64,000 nucleotides of DNA from Sycobia sp. Sy_11 (Eukaryota; Arthropoda; Insecta; Hymenoptera; Epichrysomallidae). Shown piece by piece: positions 24,650-35,940 of this stretch. The stretch lies in NCBI GenBank assembly GCA_018907035.1, contig JACCIC010000004.1, forward strand, positions 8,193,501 through 8,257,500. Reading direction: 5' to 3'. The translations under genes were made by a program, and so were the position numbers. The first letter of the stretch is position 1. The number at the start of each line of letters is the position of its first letter. The notes under the pieces are model-generated. The model searched no databases. It was not told the origin of the DNA and was given only the letters and a program-made list of their open reading frames with translations.

Positions 24650-26950
24650 GTCCGCGGGGATTTGAATTTTAAATCACCGTTGGCGTTTCTGGATTCATTT
24701 GAAAAGTCATTGTTCGTTCACGAACTATTGTGTGTATACATTCGATCCTTTTATTATAGCTTACAGTTGTTATAGGCACTTTTTTTTCATTTAAAGGAGA
24801 AGATTCGTGCTATATGTTTCAGATGATGTTCAGCGCTCGAAACACGGCTGTTAAGAAATTAAAATATTTGGTATGCTAATTTATGTATGAGGCCGTGTTC
24901 GATTGATCGGCCTCCATTTATTGTTAATAACTAGATATATGTCTTTATGTGTTGATGTGTTTATGTGTGTGTGTGTGTATGTACGGTGCTTTTTTTCTTT
25001 TTAAATAATAGAAAAAAATGAGATAAACATCTGTAATAATCAAATTTTCAAATAGTATTAAGTTCTTACGTCACAGAACTACACGTATTTCAGCTACAAG
25101 TATAGGTTCGTGAGGATTTCAACATATTGACATAAAAAATGGGATAAACTGAATTATCTCTTTGCTATCTGTATTTATACGTATATCAAAATTTTAATTA
25201 TGAATATTAACATTAGATATACTTATCTAACAATGTAATTGATCATAGTTCAATAATTCACGTCTCTTATATACATTAATAATATTTTTCTGCGAGCTTA
25301 TTTTTTGCTCATGATAATAAGTCTCTTTATAAATAATTCTCAAGGATGCTCGAATGATGGATTGATCGAGTTTCGAATAAAGTATATAAGGTCAAAAAAA
25401 CGGAACTTAAAACATAACTGTTCAACACGTATATCTGTATTTTACAGATGATTACTGAATGCATAAACCTATATATATATATATATACTGTTACAACCAT
25501 AATCCCAACTGACTGGGACATGAGCCAAAGAATAATGATAATAATGATAATAATGATGATAGTAGTACGCATATCCCACGAGGACGCGGACTCAAGATAA
25601 GTTATTAGGGATGCTCGACGTTATCGAGGGAGCGAGAAAAGAGGGAGGGGTGGTTGAAAGACAGAAAGATAGAAAGAAATATGATAGATGTTTCGCCATT
25701 GGCTGCTGGCGAGCTGGGAATACAAGAACGGCGAGGAAAGATTGGACGAGCATCAGCAGAGCATCTTTTCGTACATCTCGTCTGGGCGAGGCGGTGAGGG
25801 GGGTGGGAAGAGAGGGGACGGGAACACACGACGTATTAATGGTCCTGGAAATTGAAAATGGAAACGAGCGCATCCCCCTGCGGCTCTTCCGTGCCCATCT
25901 TCTTTTTTCGCTTCTTTCTTCTTCCTTTTTCCGACCCCTCGACTCGCTGCTCCATACGTATCCAACCCTGTTTATCTTCTGCGCGGGGGTGGATTTGGAG
26001 GGGGTCGACGCGGATAGGGCGCCCGGCTCCTCCTCGTGTTCCCTCGCAGTTCATTTGCTTCCCGCGTATCTATATAGATATATATTGAACGTTGTTATTA
26101 TTATACACAGACGATTGATAGATGGTGCGAGCGAAAGTTCTTGGGATAGATATATTCTTCAGTGTGGGTTTATGGATTATTAATGAAAGAAAAAAAAAAC
26201 GGTCTTGGTCCAATCGCCGGAGAACGTAAAAGTTCGTTATTCTAAAAATCGGAATTTTTTTTATGTTATTAAATGTCGCTCTGTTATATGCTTCCAAATA
26301 CCGGTACCAACCAGCGACGGAGATCTACGGCTTTTAAATTGTAAACATTTAGACAAACCGATTTCTGGATCTAAAACCTGTATATTGCTACATTCAAAGC
26401 AGAAAAAACGTTATTTTTCTATATCTTCTACATATTTATTTATATATATATTATTATTTAGATATTATCAAATCGGAGTAATGTTTTTTGCGTCAATTTC
26501 TATTTTTGATGCATATTACAACGTTGAAGTAATATATACCTTGAAACAGTTTTTGCGATCGACCACGATGATCTTCTCTTGTAATAAGATAAGACACCTG
26601 AAAAGTTGTTCGTTAAATGCTTATAATTATTGTAATGGTTGAAATTTACGTACAACTATATAAACCTCTAACATTATTAGTTCGCCCAGTTTCTTATTCT
26701 GATACTTTAGTAGTATTGTGTATAGTATACTAACACTCGAAATACTATATTTTTGTTGATACATCATCCATTTAGTACCTCGAGAGATAAAAATTTCTAA
26801 TGTTAACCGCAACTCTCTCTCTCTCTCTCCGTGCATGTATGTACCTCTGTCTCTATGTCGCTGACATTTTCTCTCTCCTCGGGTCACACCATCGAGGCGA
26901 CCACGAACCTACGATATAACAGACGACAAGCAATTGAACGCTCTCTATAT
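24650..26950. other. AT-rich intronic DNA, no gene supported
   Basis: Contains a (TG)n stretch near 24966 and a short TA tract near 25471-25488. The frame at 26205-26642 (145 codons, plus strand) is long for such AT-rich DNA but shows no known domain. Confidence 0.4.
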
Positions 26951-27127
26951 ATATTTCTATCGATCGCTTGATATTCCATCTGAAACAATCCCGCCCCTCG
27001 CCCCTACCCCTATTCCCATCGATCCCTCCCACTTTCGTAATCGAGAAAAAAGCCTCGTTTTTCGTATTCACGTATATAAAAGCCCTGCCTGACCCCCCCC
27101 CCCTTTCTCGTCCGCCCCATTATCATC

Positions 27128-27130
<3 letters not shown>

Positions 27131-27170
<40 letters not shown>

Positions 27171-27184
27171 GTGTGTGTGTGTAT
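27131..27184. repeat. compound (AT)18-(GT)n microsatellite
   Basis: TA tract followed by a short TG tract. Confidence 0.9.
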
Positions 27185-27316
27185 GTATACGTACAATACA
27201 TATATACATCTATACGTATACTTACATACGCACATATATATGCCGAGTTCGTGGCGTACATATACTCGGCGTCTCGTCGACGAAAGACGAGGACGGCGAC
27301 GTCGACGATACATCAC

Positions 27317-27319
<3 letters not shown>

Positions 27320-27349
<30 letters not shown>
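27320..27349. repeat. (GA)15 microsatellite
   Basis: Pure dinucleotide tract. Confidence 0.9.
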
Positions 27350-27352
<3 letters not shown>

Positions 27353-27402
27353 TGAGTGAGTGGAGGAAGATAAAAGGGCTTGGATATAATATAATGACGT
27401 TG

Positions 27403-27404
<2 letters not shown>

Positions 27405-27456
<52 letters not shown>

Positions 27457-27478
27457 AGAGAGAGAGAAAGAGAGAGAG
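27405..27478. repeat. (GA)n purine tract
   Basis: About 70 nt, lightly interrupted after 27452. Confidence 0.9.
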
Positions 27479-27732
27479 CAGTGTATAGAGAGGGAATGAA
27501 GAAAGGTGAGGAGAGGAGGGGAGAAATACTTGGCCGACCGCGCACTATCAGGGCCGCGCGTTCGCCACCGCGGTGATTAATGATCGGGCGGCACAATGCT
27601 GTTTTCATTAAACTCATTTGAACGTGCCGGCCCAAGTGTGCGTGTGTACGTGCATGAGCATGAGTATAGGTTTCGTATGTGTCGGGAACATACGTGTATA
27701 CATATATACACGCCTATACGTGTACGCATACA

Positions 27733-27734
<2 letters not shown>

Positions 27735-27779
<45 letters not shown>

Positions 27780-27811
27780 TCGAGATTGTAATTCTTGACG
27801 TCCATTGAACG

Positions 27812-27857
<46 letters not shown>
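27735..27857. repeat. two (TA)n tracts
   Basis: Pure tracts at 27735-27774 and 27815-27857. Confidence 0.9.
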
Positions 27858-27860
<3 letters not shown>

Positions 27861-28078
27861 TGTATGTGTGATGTACAGATGGGAGGCCTCGTGTTATACA
27901 CATATATACACACGTCCTTGGTTATATGTATATGTCGGCTTTTGGATAGACGCGGGTGGTTACATGTCGAGAGGTCCCTGTCAAGAAATAAATCGAAAAG
28001 TTGGCCGACCCTCTCCTTTTTTTCCTCTTCCGTCCGTCGTGAATCGATTTACAAACTGATGGTATATATATATATATA

Positions 28079-29990
28079 GAATGGTGGGAAATTGAGCATC
28101 GAAAGTTTGTTCGAATATACCGTGGTTCTGTTATGTTATATTATATATAACGCAAGCTTCTCAGTTTGTAGCAAACTTGCGATTCGAATATTTATTACAG
28201 TTATATCTATGGCGTATCCATTGAACGACGAGGCGAGACTGTAATATACATTTGTAATCATGAAATATACACAATACACGAGATTGTCCATAAATGTACG
28301 AAAGAATTTTTACTAATTTAATCATATTTTATACGATACGCACTTGGGCTAAAAATAATTCATAAAGATAAAAGGGACGGGTTATCATCATCAATGTGTA
28401 ATTCTATGGGATTCATAATTCCACTCAAATGTTAGATACGATTAAAATCTCGTACGAATGTTGAGTCTTGAGAGTATCCGAATCTATACACATTGAGTCG
28501 TTCGAATATCCTAATCTCATGAGTAATCGAACATCCAAATAATCTAAAACGTCCACGTTGTATGCGAGATATTGTATAATTTATAATGTAACGGAGCGTG
28601 CATAGTATTATACAATTTGGACACTTCAAATTGGAATCCACTTATGATATTATTTGGATAATCATGCAATTAGAATAGTTCAGTTGTGTACATTATACTC
28701 CTGGAATTTCTTATACACTTGTGAGATTCTAAATGATACGAATCATAAACTCAAATTCCACCATTGTTTTTTTCATTATTTGGACTACGAATATAAATCT
28801 CCGCTCTACTGGATTAATTAACATTGAGTATAATATCTGATCAAAAGTTGAAAATACATTCGAGAAAGATTAAACGTAATACAACTCAACATGGGAAATA
28901 AAACGAACACTGTAACGTTAAATCAATTACTAAATAACTTTTAACTAATTTCATAGCATACGAATTGCAGCATAAGCTCATATTTTCCTTTGTGATATAT
29001 TTATAACTGTGAATAGGGCTAAAATTTTTGTTCGAACCTTAATATACTCGAAAATGTTCGAGGTCTGTTAGTCTGATCGCACTGCTTCAAAGATTTCAAC
29101 ATTTGATAATGTTCGAACATCAAATAATTTCCCAATGTAATCCCAGGTTTTACGTATATAGCTCTTGGACATACATCATATACTGTTCGTATACAGACAC
29201 GGATCCAAAAGTTCAAACAATTCGATCCACTGAAATGTTCCAAGATTTCGATCAACTTGATTATGTTCAATTTATCCAAAGATCCGAGTTGATGGAAAAT
29301 GTTCCCAGAGAAAGTTTCTAGCCTTATATAATATTTATATAACTTTTTTCTATCGTAGTCTGGTTGTATACTATCATCAATACATGCATAATCGCTTGTA
29401 TCTTGTTTTTCCATTTTATAATTACATATTTATATTTTTATGCTATTAATGGTGGAAAGACAAAGGTGAGAGATCAAACTTTGAAAAAAGATGCCATTGA
29501 TCGCGGCATGTTATTGTCCGGACTTTTCGTAGTTACCGGTTCAAAGTGATTCAAGAATATAGGTATAATATAAGAATCGGTATAACTAATAAGAATTTTG
29601 GAATTTTGATATAAATTTCTAGAGCACAAATACGTATTATGTGATTTATGATCATTTTTTAGAAGAACCTGAGCAGATCATAAGTATGTCATTTAACTTT
29701 ATTTTAAATGAAATGGAAGATTTTAATGGAATTTAAATGGAAGCGTGGCTTTTTAATAGTATACCAATATTTTTTCGTAAGCCAATAGTTTGCATAGTAT
29801 TAAAATGAAGCGCTGTTAGTTGCTGTCGAAGAAATTATTAATTAAAAAAATATATGTGATTAGGTTGATAAAAATAGAAGCCACTGTAAATGTATAGAAT
29901 GGAAAAGATTATTAAAATCCAATTTTTATTATTCAAAGCAAGAAAAGTGCAATATCAGGAAATATCGATAGGATCAGATTAACACCTGTT
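28079..29990. other. AT-rich DNA with recurring TTCGAA-type words
   Basis: Words such as GTTCGAATAT, ATGTTCGAACAT and TTTGGAT recur between 28.1 and 29.3 kb, suggesting a decayed repeat. A minus-strand frame at 29019-29414 (131 codons) covers part of it and is unrecognised. Confidence 0.35.
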
Positions 29991-30002
29991 TTTTGCAAAC
30001 AA

Positions 30003-30400
30003 GTCATTCACGAACATCCTTTGGTCTCGGGAATAGCTGAAAACTAATACTAGAGTTCTGGAATGTGTTAACATCATGACTAATTACTGCACAGTAGTCC
30101 TGACATTCTTTAAAATCTACGGCAAAATCCCCATGGAAATTACTTTATGATCGAAAATACGTAAAGACAGGGTGGCTGCTATGCTTTTACCGACTGATTG
30201 TTGACCAACTTGAATTCTCATTTTCTCCGCAAGAAGTCGTGGCAACAGCTTGAGTTCGCAATAAGCGCGTAAGCCCACATTATAATAAAATGACAGATCA
30301 GTCCGCAACTCCGTACGTGTGAGTACAAAAAAATCCTAAAGCAAACCAAATATCTGGCAGATTATTATAAAGTGAAACGGGATTCCACTCTCCATCAATA
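30003..30400 (-). pseudogene. possible decayed coding fragment, unrecognised
   Basis: On the minus strand one frame keeps protein-like stretches between scattered stop codons: it begins near 30400 with DGEWNPVSLYNNLPDIWFAL and ends near 30003-30120 with a stretch including SSISFQLFPRPKDVRE. Another minus frame is open at 30117-30308 and contains GQQSVGKS, which fits the P-loop pattern GxxxxGK[ST] but may be chance. No family was recognised. It could be a transposon remnant, a decayed retrocopy or coincidence. Confidence 0.25.
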
Positions 30401-30764
30401 GAACGAGAGTGCGAGAGCGAGAGGGACAGAGGAGAGAGAGAGACAGAGAAGAAACGGGGAGGATATGATGAAAGAATGAAAAAACTGTACGCGTCGTTTA
30501 AAGTCGAATCAAGACCGGACCGATGATAGGTTTGATCGATATGGCCGTAATGACAAGTCGAAACTCACATGGACGCGAGCGCGCCGCGCGCATTTTGTTT
30601 ATCCTACATACACACATGGAAGGCGCGCGCGTCCGCGCGCTCCGAGAGCTTTTATGATACACGGTATACAACTCGTGTTTGACTTTCGACCGTTGAGCGG
30701 CGCGCGCTCTTCTCGGTACGCTTTATATCCTTGAAAAGCCCATGGCTTGCGGCTATATGTATGT

Positions 30765-30788
30765 GTATATATATATATATATATATAT
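30765..30788. repeat. (TA)12 microsatellite
   Basis: Pure dinucleotide tract. Confidence 0.85.
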
Positions 30789-31044
30789 GTTATAGCGGAC
30801 GGTGACAATGGAGTCGTTACGTCGACAGCATCCTTTCATTTTGTAATTTCCGGCCTCGCGCACTTGCGCCCTTCATCGCTTATTTTAATAATATATATAA
30901 TGTACAATTCTACCCGGTACGTATCCGTATAAACGAATGCGTTCATATAATTTTATTTTTCCGTCTATTTTCCTTTCTTCAATCCAAAAAGTGGGGCTAT
31001 ACTTGCGGGCAGCGCATGCGCGAACGGAACAGGTGAGAGGGCGA

Positions 31045-31047
<3 letters not shown>

Positions 31048-31101
<54 letters not shown>
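31048..31101. repeat. (GA)27 microsatellite
   Basis: Pure dinucleotide tract. Confidence 0.9.
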
Positions 31102-31105
<4 letters not shown>

Positions 31106-32200
31106 AGAAGGCCCGCTTGCGCGCAAGCTGCAATCCCTTTTTTTCAGGGATTGTTAATTGGATATTCCAGAGCGACTAGCTGCGCGCGTCCTCTATGCTT
31201 GACTGAACCCTCGAGTGTGCAGCTGTTCGTTGAGCGATAGATAATCTACAGAAAACGCTGGAAAACTCTGTGTATTTCATGTTTTTCGATTGACGTGGAA
31301 TACGTCGAACTTATTAAATATATATAATATATAACGATAGTATGTAATAATACTCGCAACTAGCAAACGATAGTAATACTAGCTGTAAAGTATAAACTAC
31401 ATGCTTTGCACATTGCAGATCCAAACCATATATATTGTCGGCATACTCGATGATTACGTCAATCGCTGTACGAAAAAGATTTTGTCAACAAAATAAAAAG
31501 AAAATAATATATATCAGAACTATTGATCATTTCAAATTTGATTTGAGATTCGCGTAAAATTATGTAATTTTAACGCAATTTTACGTATTTCTAAAATATA
31601 GGATCTGAGTTTGATTATCAAGAGAGTGGTTAAAATTGGATTTTAAAACCTATACAGCTGCAAGCGCTTTTAACGAATGCTATTTAACGAAGTACAGTAA
31701 CTTGCTCATAAGATATCGAGGTTTGAATTCGCATTTTAGACGCGTATTATTAGGCACTATTGTAGGCACTATTGTATCTAACATGTGTAATGCAGAATAC
31801 AATAGTTTTGCCGTGTATTATTCATAACGTAACTTAATAGATGTTGAAACCCGTTGAAATCCGTAGCAGAGTTATACCAATTCGAAATATGTCGGCATTA
31901 TACAACCTTTTATCTTAAATTTTTATCTCTTCAAACTTTTGTCAAAGTCGAAAATTAGTTCCAGATTATTGATAAAATAATAATAAATACGTATTGGGCA
32001 GTTTTCGAATTCTTTCAAAAACATATCGCGCCAAATAACGTTTCCGCTTATTGGCCACATTCTCGCCCTAACGACCCTGTGTATAAGAATAAATCTCCAA
32101 CTGTCAAAAGTTCCAACTTGTTCCAATCCTACACACAATGTACATATATATACATATATAGATATTGTATTAAAGATACTAATGATAATCCACCATGAAG
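31102..32200. other. AT-rich intronic DNA, nothing recognised
   Basis: No long simple repeats or recognisable coding sequence. A tandem GGCACTATTGTA duplication occurs at about 31753-31776. Confidence 0.4.
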
Positions 32201-33440
32201 CTCTCGAGATCGAATTCTCTCGCACGGGCACGTACGTACTTTCACGAGTCTCCCAACGTATAATGCGAGCCCGCGCCCCATCCCTCCCCCGTTCGGGCCG
32301 CAACCGCCGAAATATAGACGTTCGTAAAAGCGTCGCGCCATCATTATATAATGTACAAATAATATAATATGGGCGAACGCGCGACGAGAGAATGAAAAAT
32401 TATACCTGCGTAACATACGTACACACGCACACATATGACACTATTGCCACGTTGCATCGCGCGCACAAAAGCTGCCGAAAATCTGAAGGGTGGCGCGTTC
32501 CGGCGAGGAGTCCCCCACACACACACACACACACACACGCACGCACCCATATACACACGCACGCATGCAGATGCGCGCGCGCGCATATTACAATACATTG
32601 TAACGCGCTCATAGCCGCGTGTCCCAGAATGGCTCTCGAGGATTTTTCCCTCGAACGCGGCCGAGGACTCGGAGGACCGACGCGTCGCCGTATTGTGCAC
32701 ACGCGCACGGGACGCGCATAATGCAATCGGCTCGTCATCGGCCCCGCGAGCGCGCGGGGTAGAGCGTGGGGGCGGCGACGGGGCGTGGGAGGGGAGCGCG
32801 AAATTTTTCGTGACTTCTTTCACGGCGCGCCGCGGCGGTCGCCCGCGCCCCATTCCCTCCACGTTATTATACGTATTATGCTGTATAGATTCCCCCCCCC
32901 TCCCTCTCGCCGCGCCATTCGCTCGTTCTTCTCTCCTCTTTTTTACTTAGGCCGACATTACGGCAGCTCGTTGTCCGCTGCATTTCACGCAAAGGTCAAA
33001 GATTCGACGGCCGTTGTAAACGCGGAGCCAAGCGCATCGCAGTCCGCCCTTGTATGCGTATATAAGATGGTATATAATCGGATAGATTCGTTATGTATTA
33101 TATACATATTATGTGTGCGCGCGCGCGCTCATTGACTTCGAGGATTCGCTTTGGCAGCGCGTACCCCCTCGCGATGACGATTGGCTTTTTCCTCCTTTCC
33201 CCTGCACTTCCGCCTCGATGACGCTGGTTCGCGAGAACTTGGCCCTTCGTCCACGTACACGGATGCCTGCGCATTTATTATGCGTTCTACGGCGAAAACG
33301 GCACGCGCGCGGTTTTCCTTATATTATGTGCTTTACTACGAAATTCGGTAAAACGCGAACGTGCGGCTACGTTCGTGCGCTCGGGGATTTTTTTCCCCTC
33401 TTCCTCGGGAATTCGATAATATCGACGTTGTAACGCAGTA
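32200..33440. other. CpG- and GC-rich stretch 0.5-1.8 kb upstream of the ETGE exon
   Basis: Dense CpG with (CA)n at 32516-32538 and CG alternations near 32574 and 33117. It is a candidate for regulatory sequence or an alternative promoter by composition only; no core promoter or first exon could be shown. Confidence 0.4.
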
Positions 33441-33463
33441 ATTGTCCGTGTATTAGAAATACA

Positions 33464-33878
33464 TTACGCGCGTATAGCGGACGATTTACGCCGATTTACC
33501 TCACGCGCTCTCGTTCTACATACCTGCACCCAATCTTCTCTAATGGTTGCGCCCCAGAGTGTAAAATTGCGTATTACGCCACCTGTGAGTGTTCGTAAAG
33601 CAACAATGTACAAGCGCGTAGATCTGCCCGATCCCACGGGCATTGCGAACGAGGGCGTAAATCGCGCATTCACCAACGATCTGTTTTGCAGAACACTGGC
33701 TCTAAAATGCGATTTTACACCCGCGTATTTTGTCAAAGTAACGTACGTCGATTTTCTAAGCACACTCTTGGATCAAAATAAATTTTCACTTCCTCGACAC
33801 GATGATCTAAAACGACGCTCTACGTTCACGGTTGTAAAAAAATTCTATGTATTTCGCATAAAAATTGTATGTTTATAA
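33464..33878. other. unusually open, repeat-free segment just upstream of the ETGE exon
   Basis: Both strands are open: 33543-33878 on the plus strand (111 codons) and 33464-33763 on the minus strand (99 codons, including GRSTRLYIVALRTLTGG). On the minus strand a CAG/gtatgt donor-like site near 33524 and a gcaaaacag acceptor-like site near 33690 would bracket an exon-like piece. No family was recognised. It may be a nested minus-strand exon, a remnant or chance. Confidence 0.25.
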
Positions 33879-33965
33879 TATTCGTGCATCGCATAATGCA
33901 TGTATATATAATACTAGTTAATTAGCGGCATTATGTAATATTTTTCTCTTTTCTATTATTTACAG

Positions 33966-34047
33966 AATGGGGAGGAGATCGAAGAGGAGCCAAAAAACGA
34001 CGATGATCCATGGGCGGGACTTTCGTACACGGTGGATTTGGAAACTG
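33966..34047 (+). CDS. cnc: cap-n-collar (CncC) internal exon ending inside the ETGE Keap1-binding degron
   Basis: An 82-nt exon adding 27 codons plus one base. The reading begins NGEEIEEEPKNDDDPWAGLS and continues YTVDLET, with the first base of a Gly codon at 34047. DLETG is the high-affinity Keap1 motif (ETGE in NRF2); its last glutamate must come from the next exon. The acceptor is strong (a pyrimidine-rich run, ttatttacag before 33966) and so is the donor (ACTG/gtaagaa at 34048). The start is phase 0, matching the end of the exon at 20443-20610; the end is phase 1. In the joined protein, DLG and ETG are about 68 residues apart, against about 50 in NRF2, with seven lysines between them. 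Retaining the downstream intron would change the motif to ETGK and stop 11 codons after the Gly. The next exon was not found in the window. Confidence 0.88.
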
Positions 34048-34860
34048 GTAAGAAACCATGTATAATGAATAAGGGCCTGTCGTGAAAAAAACGTTATTTA
34101 AAAAACAAAATGTACATATATCTCTCTTCGTAATAACACGCATTCGTTATGTAATAAATTAACGTTCTCCAATCGATGTATTATTAGAGAAATGAAATTA
34201 TTTATTCTTTAATGACATAAATGGAAAGTTTTTTTTCTAATTTACTTATATAGATTATAATTGATCGATGCCAATACGGAAGAATAAGGCCAGAAACATC
34301 GGACATTCGAGTTCCTACAAAATACAAATTCTCATGAAAATCTAATGTCCACTACCTTATAACGCAGACTAGACCAATTCGTTTCACGAGTAAAAGTATA
34401 AAACAATTCACGACGAACCGCGAAAATTTCAGAATAACTCGATATTTCAACGGTAAGGCGTCGCTATGAAATTCCCGATATGAAAAAGTATCGCTTATTT
34501 CGCGTAGCTTTAGCGGCGAATAATCAGTGTTGTAATTCTCCCATATTGTTTTCGATCCATTATTACAAATTATTGCACTGTACGAAAATATTTTTTTGGA
34601 CGTGCCGATAAGACATTTCATGATTAACCATTTTAAAATTGAACTTCGGAGCAAGTTCGATCTCAAGGGCGGAGTGTTATAAAAAATTTTCGCCTCGAAA
34701 GAGACTTTTCTTTCTGTCCTGTCAGCGGTATAAAAATCAAAATTTATATTATGACTAAAATTTTCTGCACTTATACGAGCGATTGTATGGCTATTGTTCT
34801 CCAATTTTCTTTATGGGAACTTTATTTTGACGTTTAAGATTGCCGGATCATTGTATTATT
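34048..34860. other. unique DNA after the ETGE exon
   Basis: No repeats. The minus frame at 34352-34804 (150 codons) is unrecognised and has no splice support. Confidence 0.4.
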
Positions 34861-34959
34861 TCAGTACGGCACCGGTATACCGTGCATGGAATAAAAGGAT
34901 GAATTGGGCTAATTAGGAGCCGGGAGAAAGAGAGAGGTAGAGCCCTTTCTCTATTTCCA

Positions 34960-35474
34960 GACGCTAGACCCATTGTTTTGTTATATATAGTAAAAGGACC
35001 CGCGGCCGGCGCCAGAAAACTCGTACAGGCGATAATTTGCCCTCGAAGCTTGCACAACGAAAAACCCCGTAGATCCCGAAAATTGTTAAAAATACCTCCC
35101 CTGAACGTAATAATGCGCGCGGGAGGGAGGGGCGGGGGAGAGAAAAATTCTCGTTCGGTACGCCGACGACGCGGCTGGCGAGCGAGCGCGCGGCTGCGCG
35201 CCAATGCGGAGGAGTATAAGCCCCTCTCTTTTTGACTCCCATATTATTATAACCTTATATACACACGTATCGAGGCTGCGACGCGCATGCGTGCCCGCGC
35301 GCGGGGAGTGGCAGCCGGGGAACGCCCTCTCTGTCTCTCTCTCTCTCTCTCTCTCTTTTCTCCCTCCCCTCGCGCCACGTCCTCGTCGTCGTCGTCGTCC
35401 GCACGATGCGAAGCGCCCGTCGCGCGACCCTTCTCTCTTTTTCACTCTACACTCTACTCGCTTCTTCCCCTCCC

Positions 35475-35480
<6 letters not shown>
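34960..35480. other. CpG-rich patch
   Basis: GC-rich, with a (GTC)n run near 35382-35399, leading into the GA/CT tract cluster. Confidence 0.4.

Positions 35481-35518
<38 letters not shown>
35334..35518. repeat. (CT)n tracts facing downstream GA tracts
   Basis: CT at 35334-35356 and 35478-35517. Confidence 0.9.
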
Positions 35519-35520
<2 letters not shown>

Positions 35521-35556
35521 GTGCTGCGTGGACTTATAATTACTTTGCCGATGCGT

Positions 35557-35656
35557 GGAGAGAAGAGAGAAAGAGAGGGAGAGAGAGAAAGAGAGAGAGA
35601 TACTGCGAGCTTACAAGGTGAGAGGCTGTGTGCGTTCGTTTAGCTGAGGAATTTAA

Positions 35657-35696
<40 letters not shown>

Positions 35697-35743
35697 GGAG
35701 CAGTGGGAAGGCAATTTCGCCGCGAGCGCGCGAGGGTTATGAT

Positions 35744-35792
<49 letters not shown>
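35557..35792. repeat. three (GA)n tracts
   Basis: GA-rich at 35557-35600, then pure at 35665-35693 and 35748-35792, complementary to the CT tracts just upstream. Confidence 0.9.
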
Positions 35793-35795
<3 letters not shown>

Positions 35796-35890
35796 AGAAG
35801 TCGACAATTATCGGCACTGGGCAGTTGGGAGAGACGTAATTGGGAAGATTTTTTTCTTTTAATTTTTAATCCTTGTGAAGACTTTCTATG

Positions 35891-35894
<4 letters not shown>

Positions 35895-35938
<44 letters not shown>
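35895..35938. repeat. (TA)22 microsatellite
   Basis: Pure dinucleotide tract. Confidence 0.9.

Positions 35939-35939
<1 letters not shown>

Positions 35940-35940
<1 letters not shown>

Larger units (their letters stand above)
20611..33965 (+). other. cnc: cnc intron of 13,355 nt between the DLG and ETGE exons
   Basis: Bounded by the donor gtgagt at 20611 and the acceptor ttatttacag ending at 33965. Phase 0 on both sides means the two exons can be joined directly. A skipped or optional coding exon between them cannot be excluded, but none was recognised. In human NRF2 both degrons are on one exon, so this intron interrupts what is a single exon there. Confidence 0.8.
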
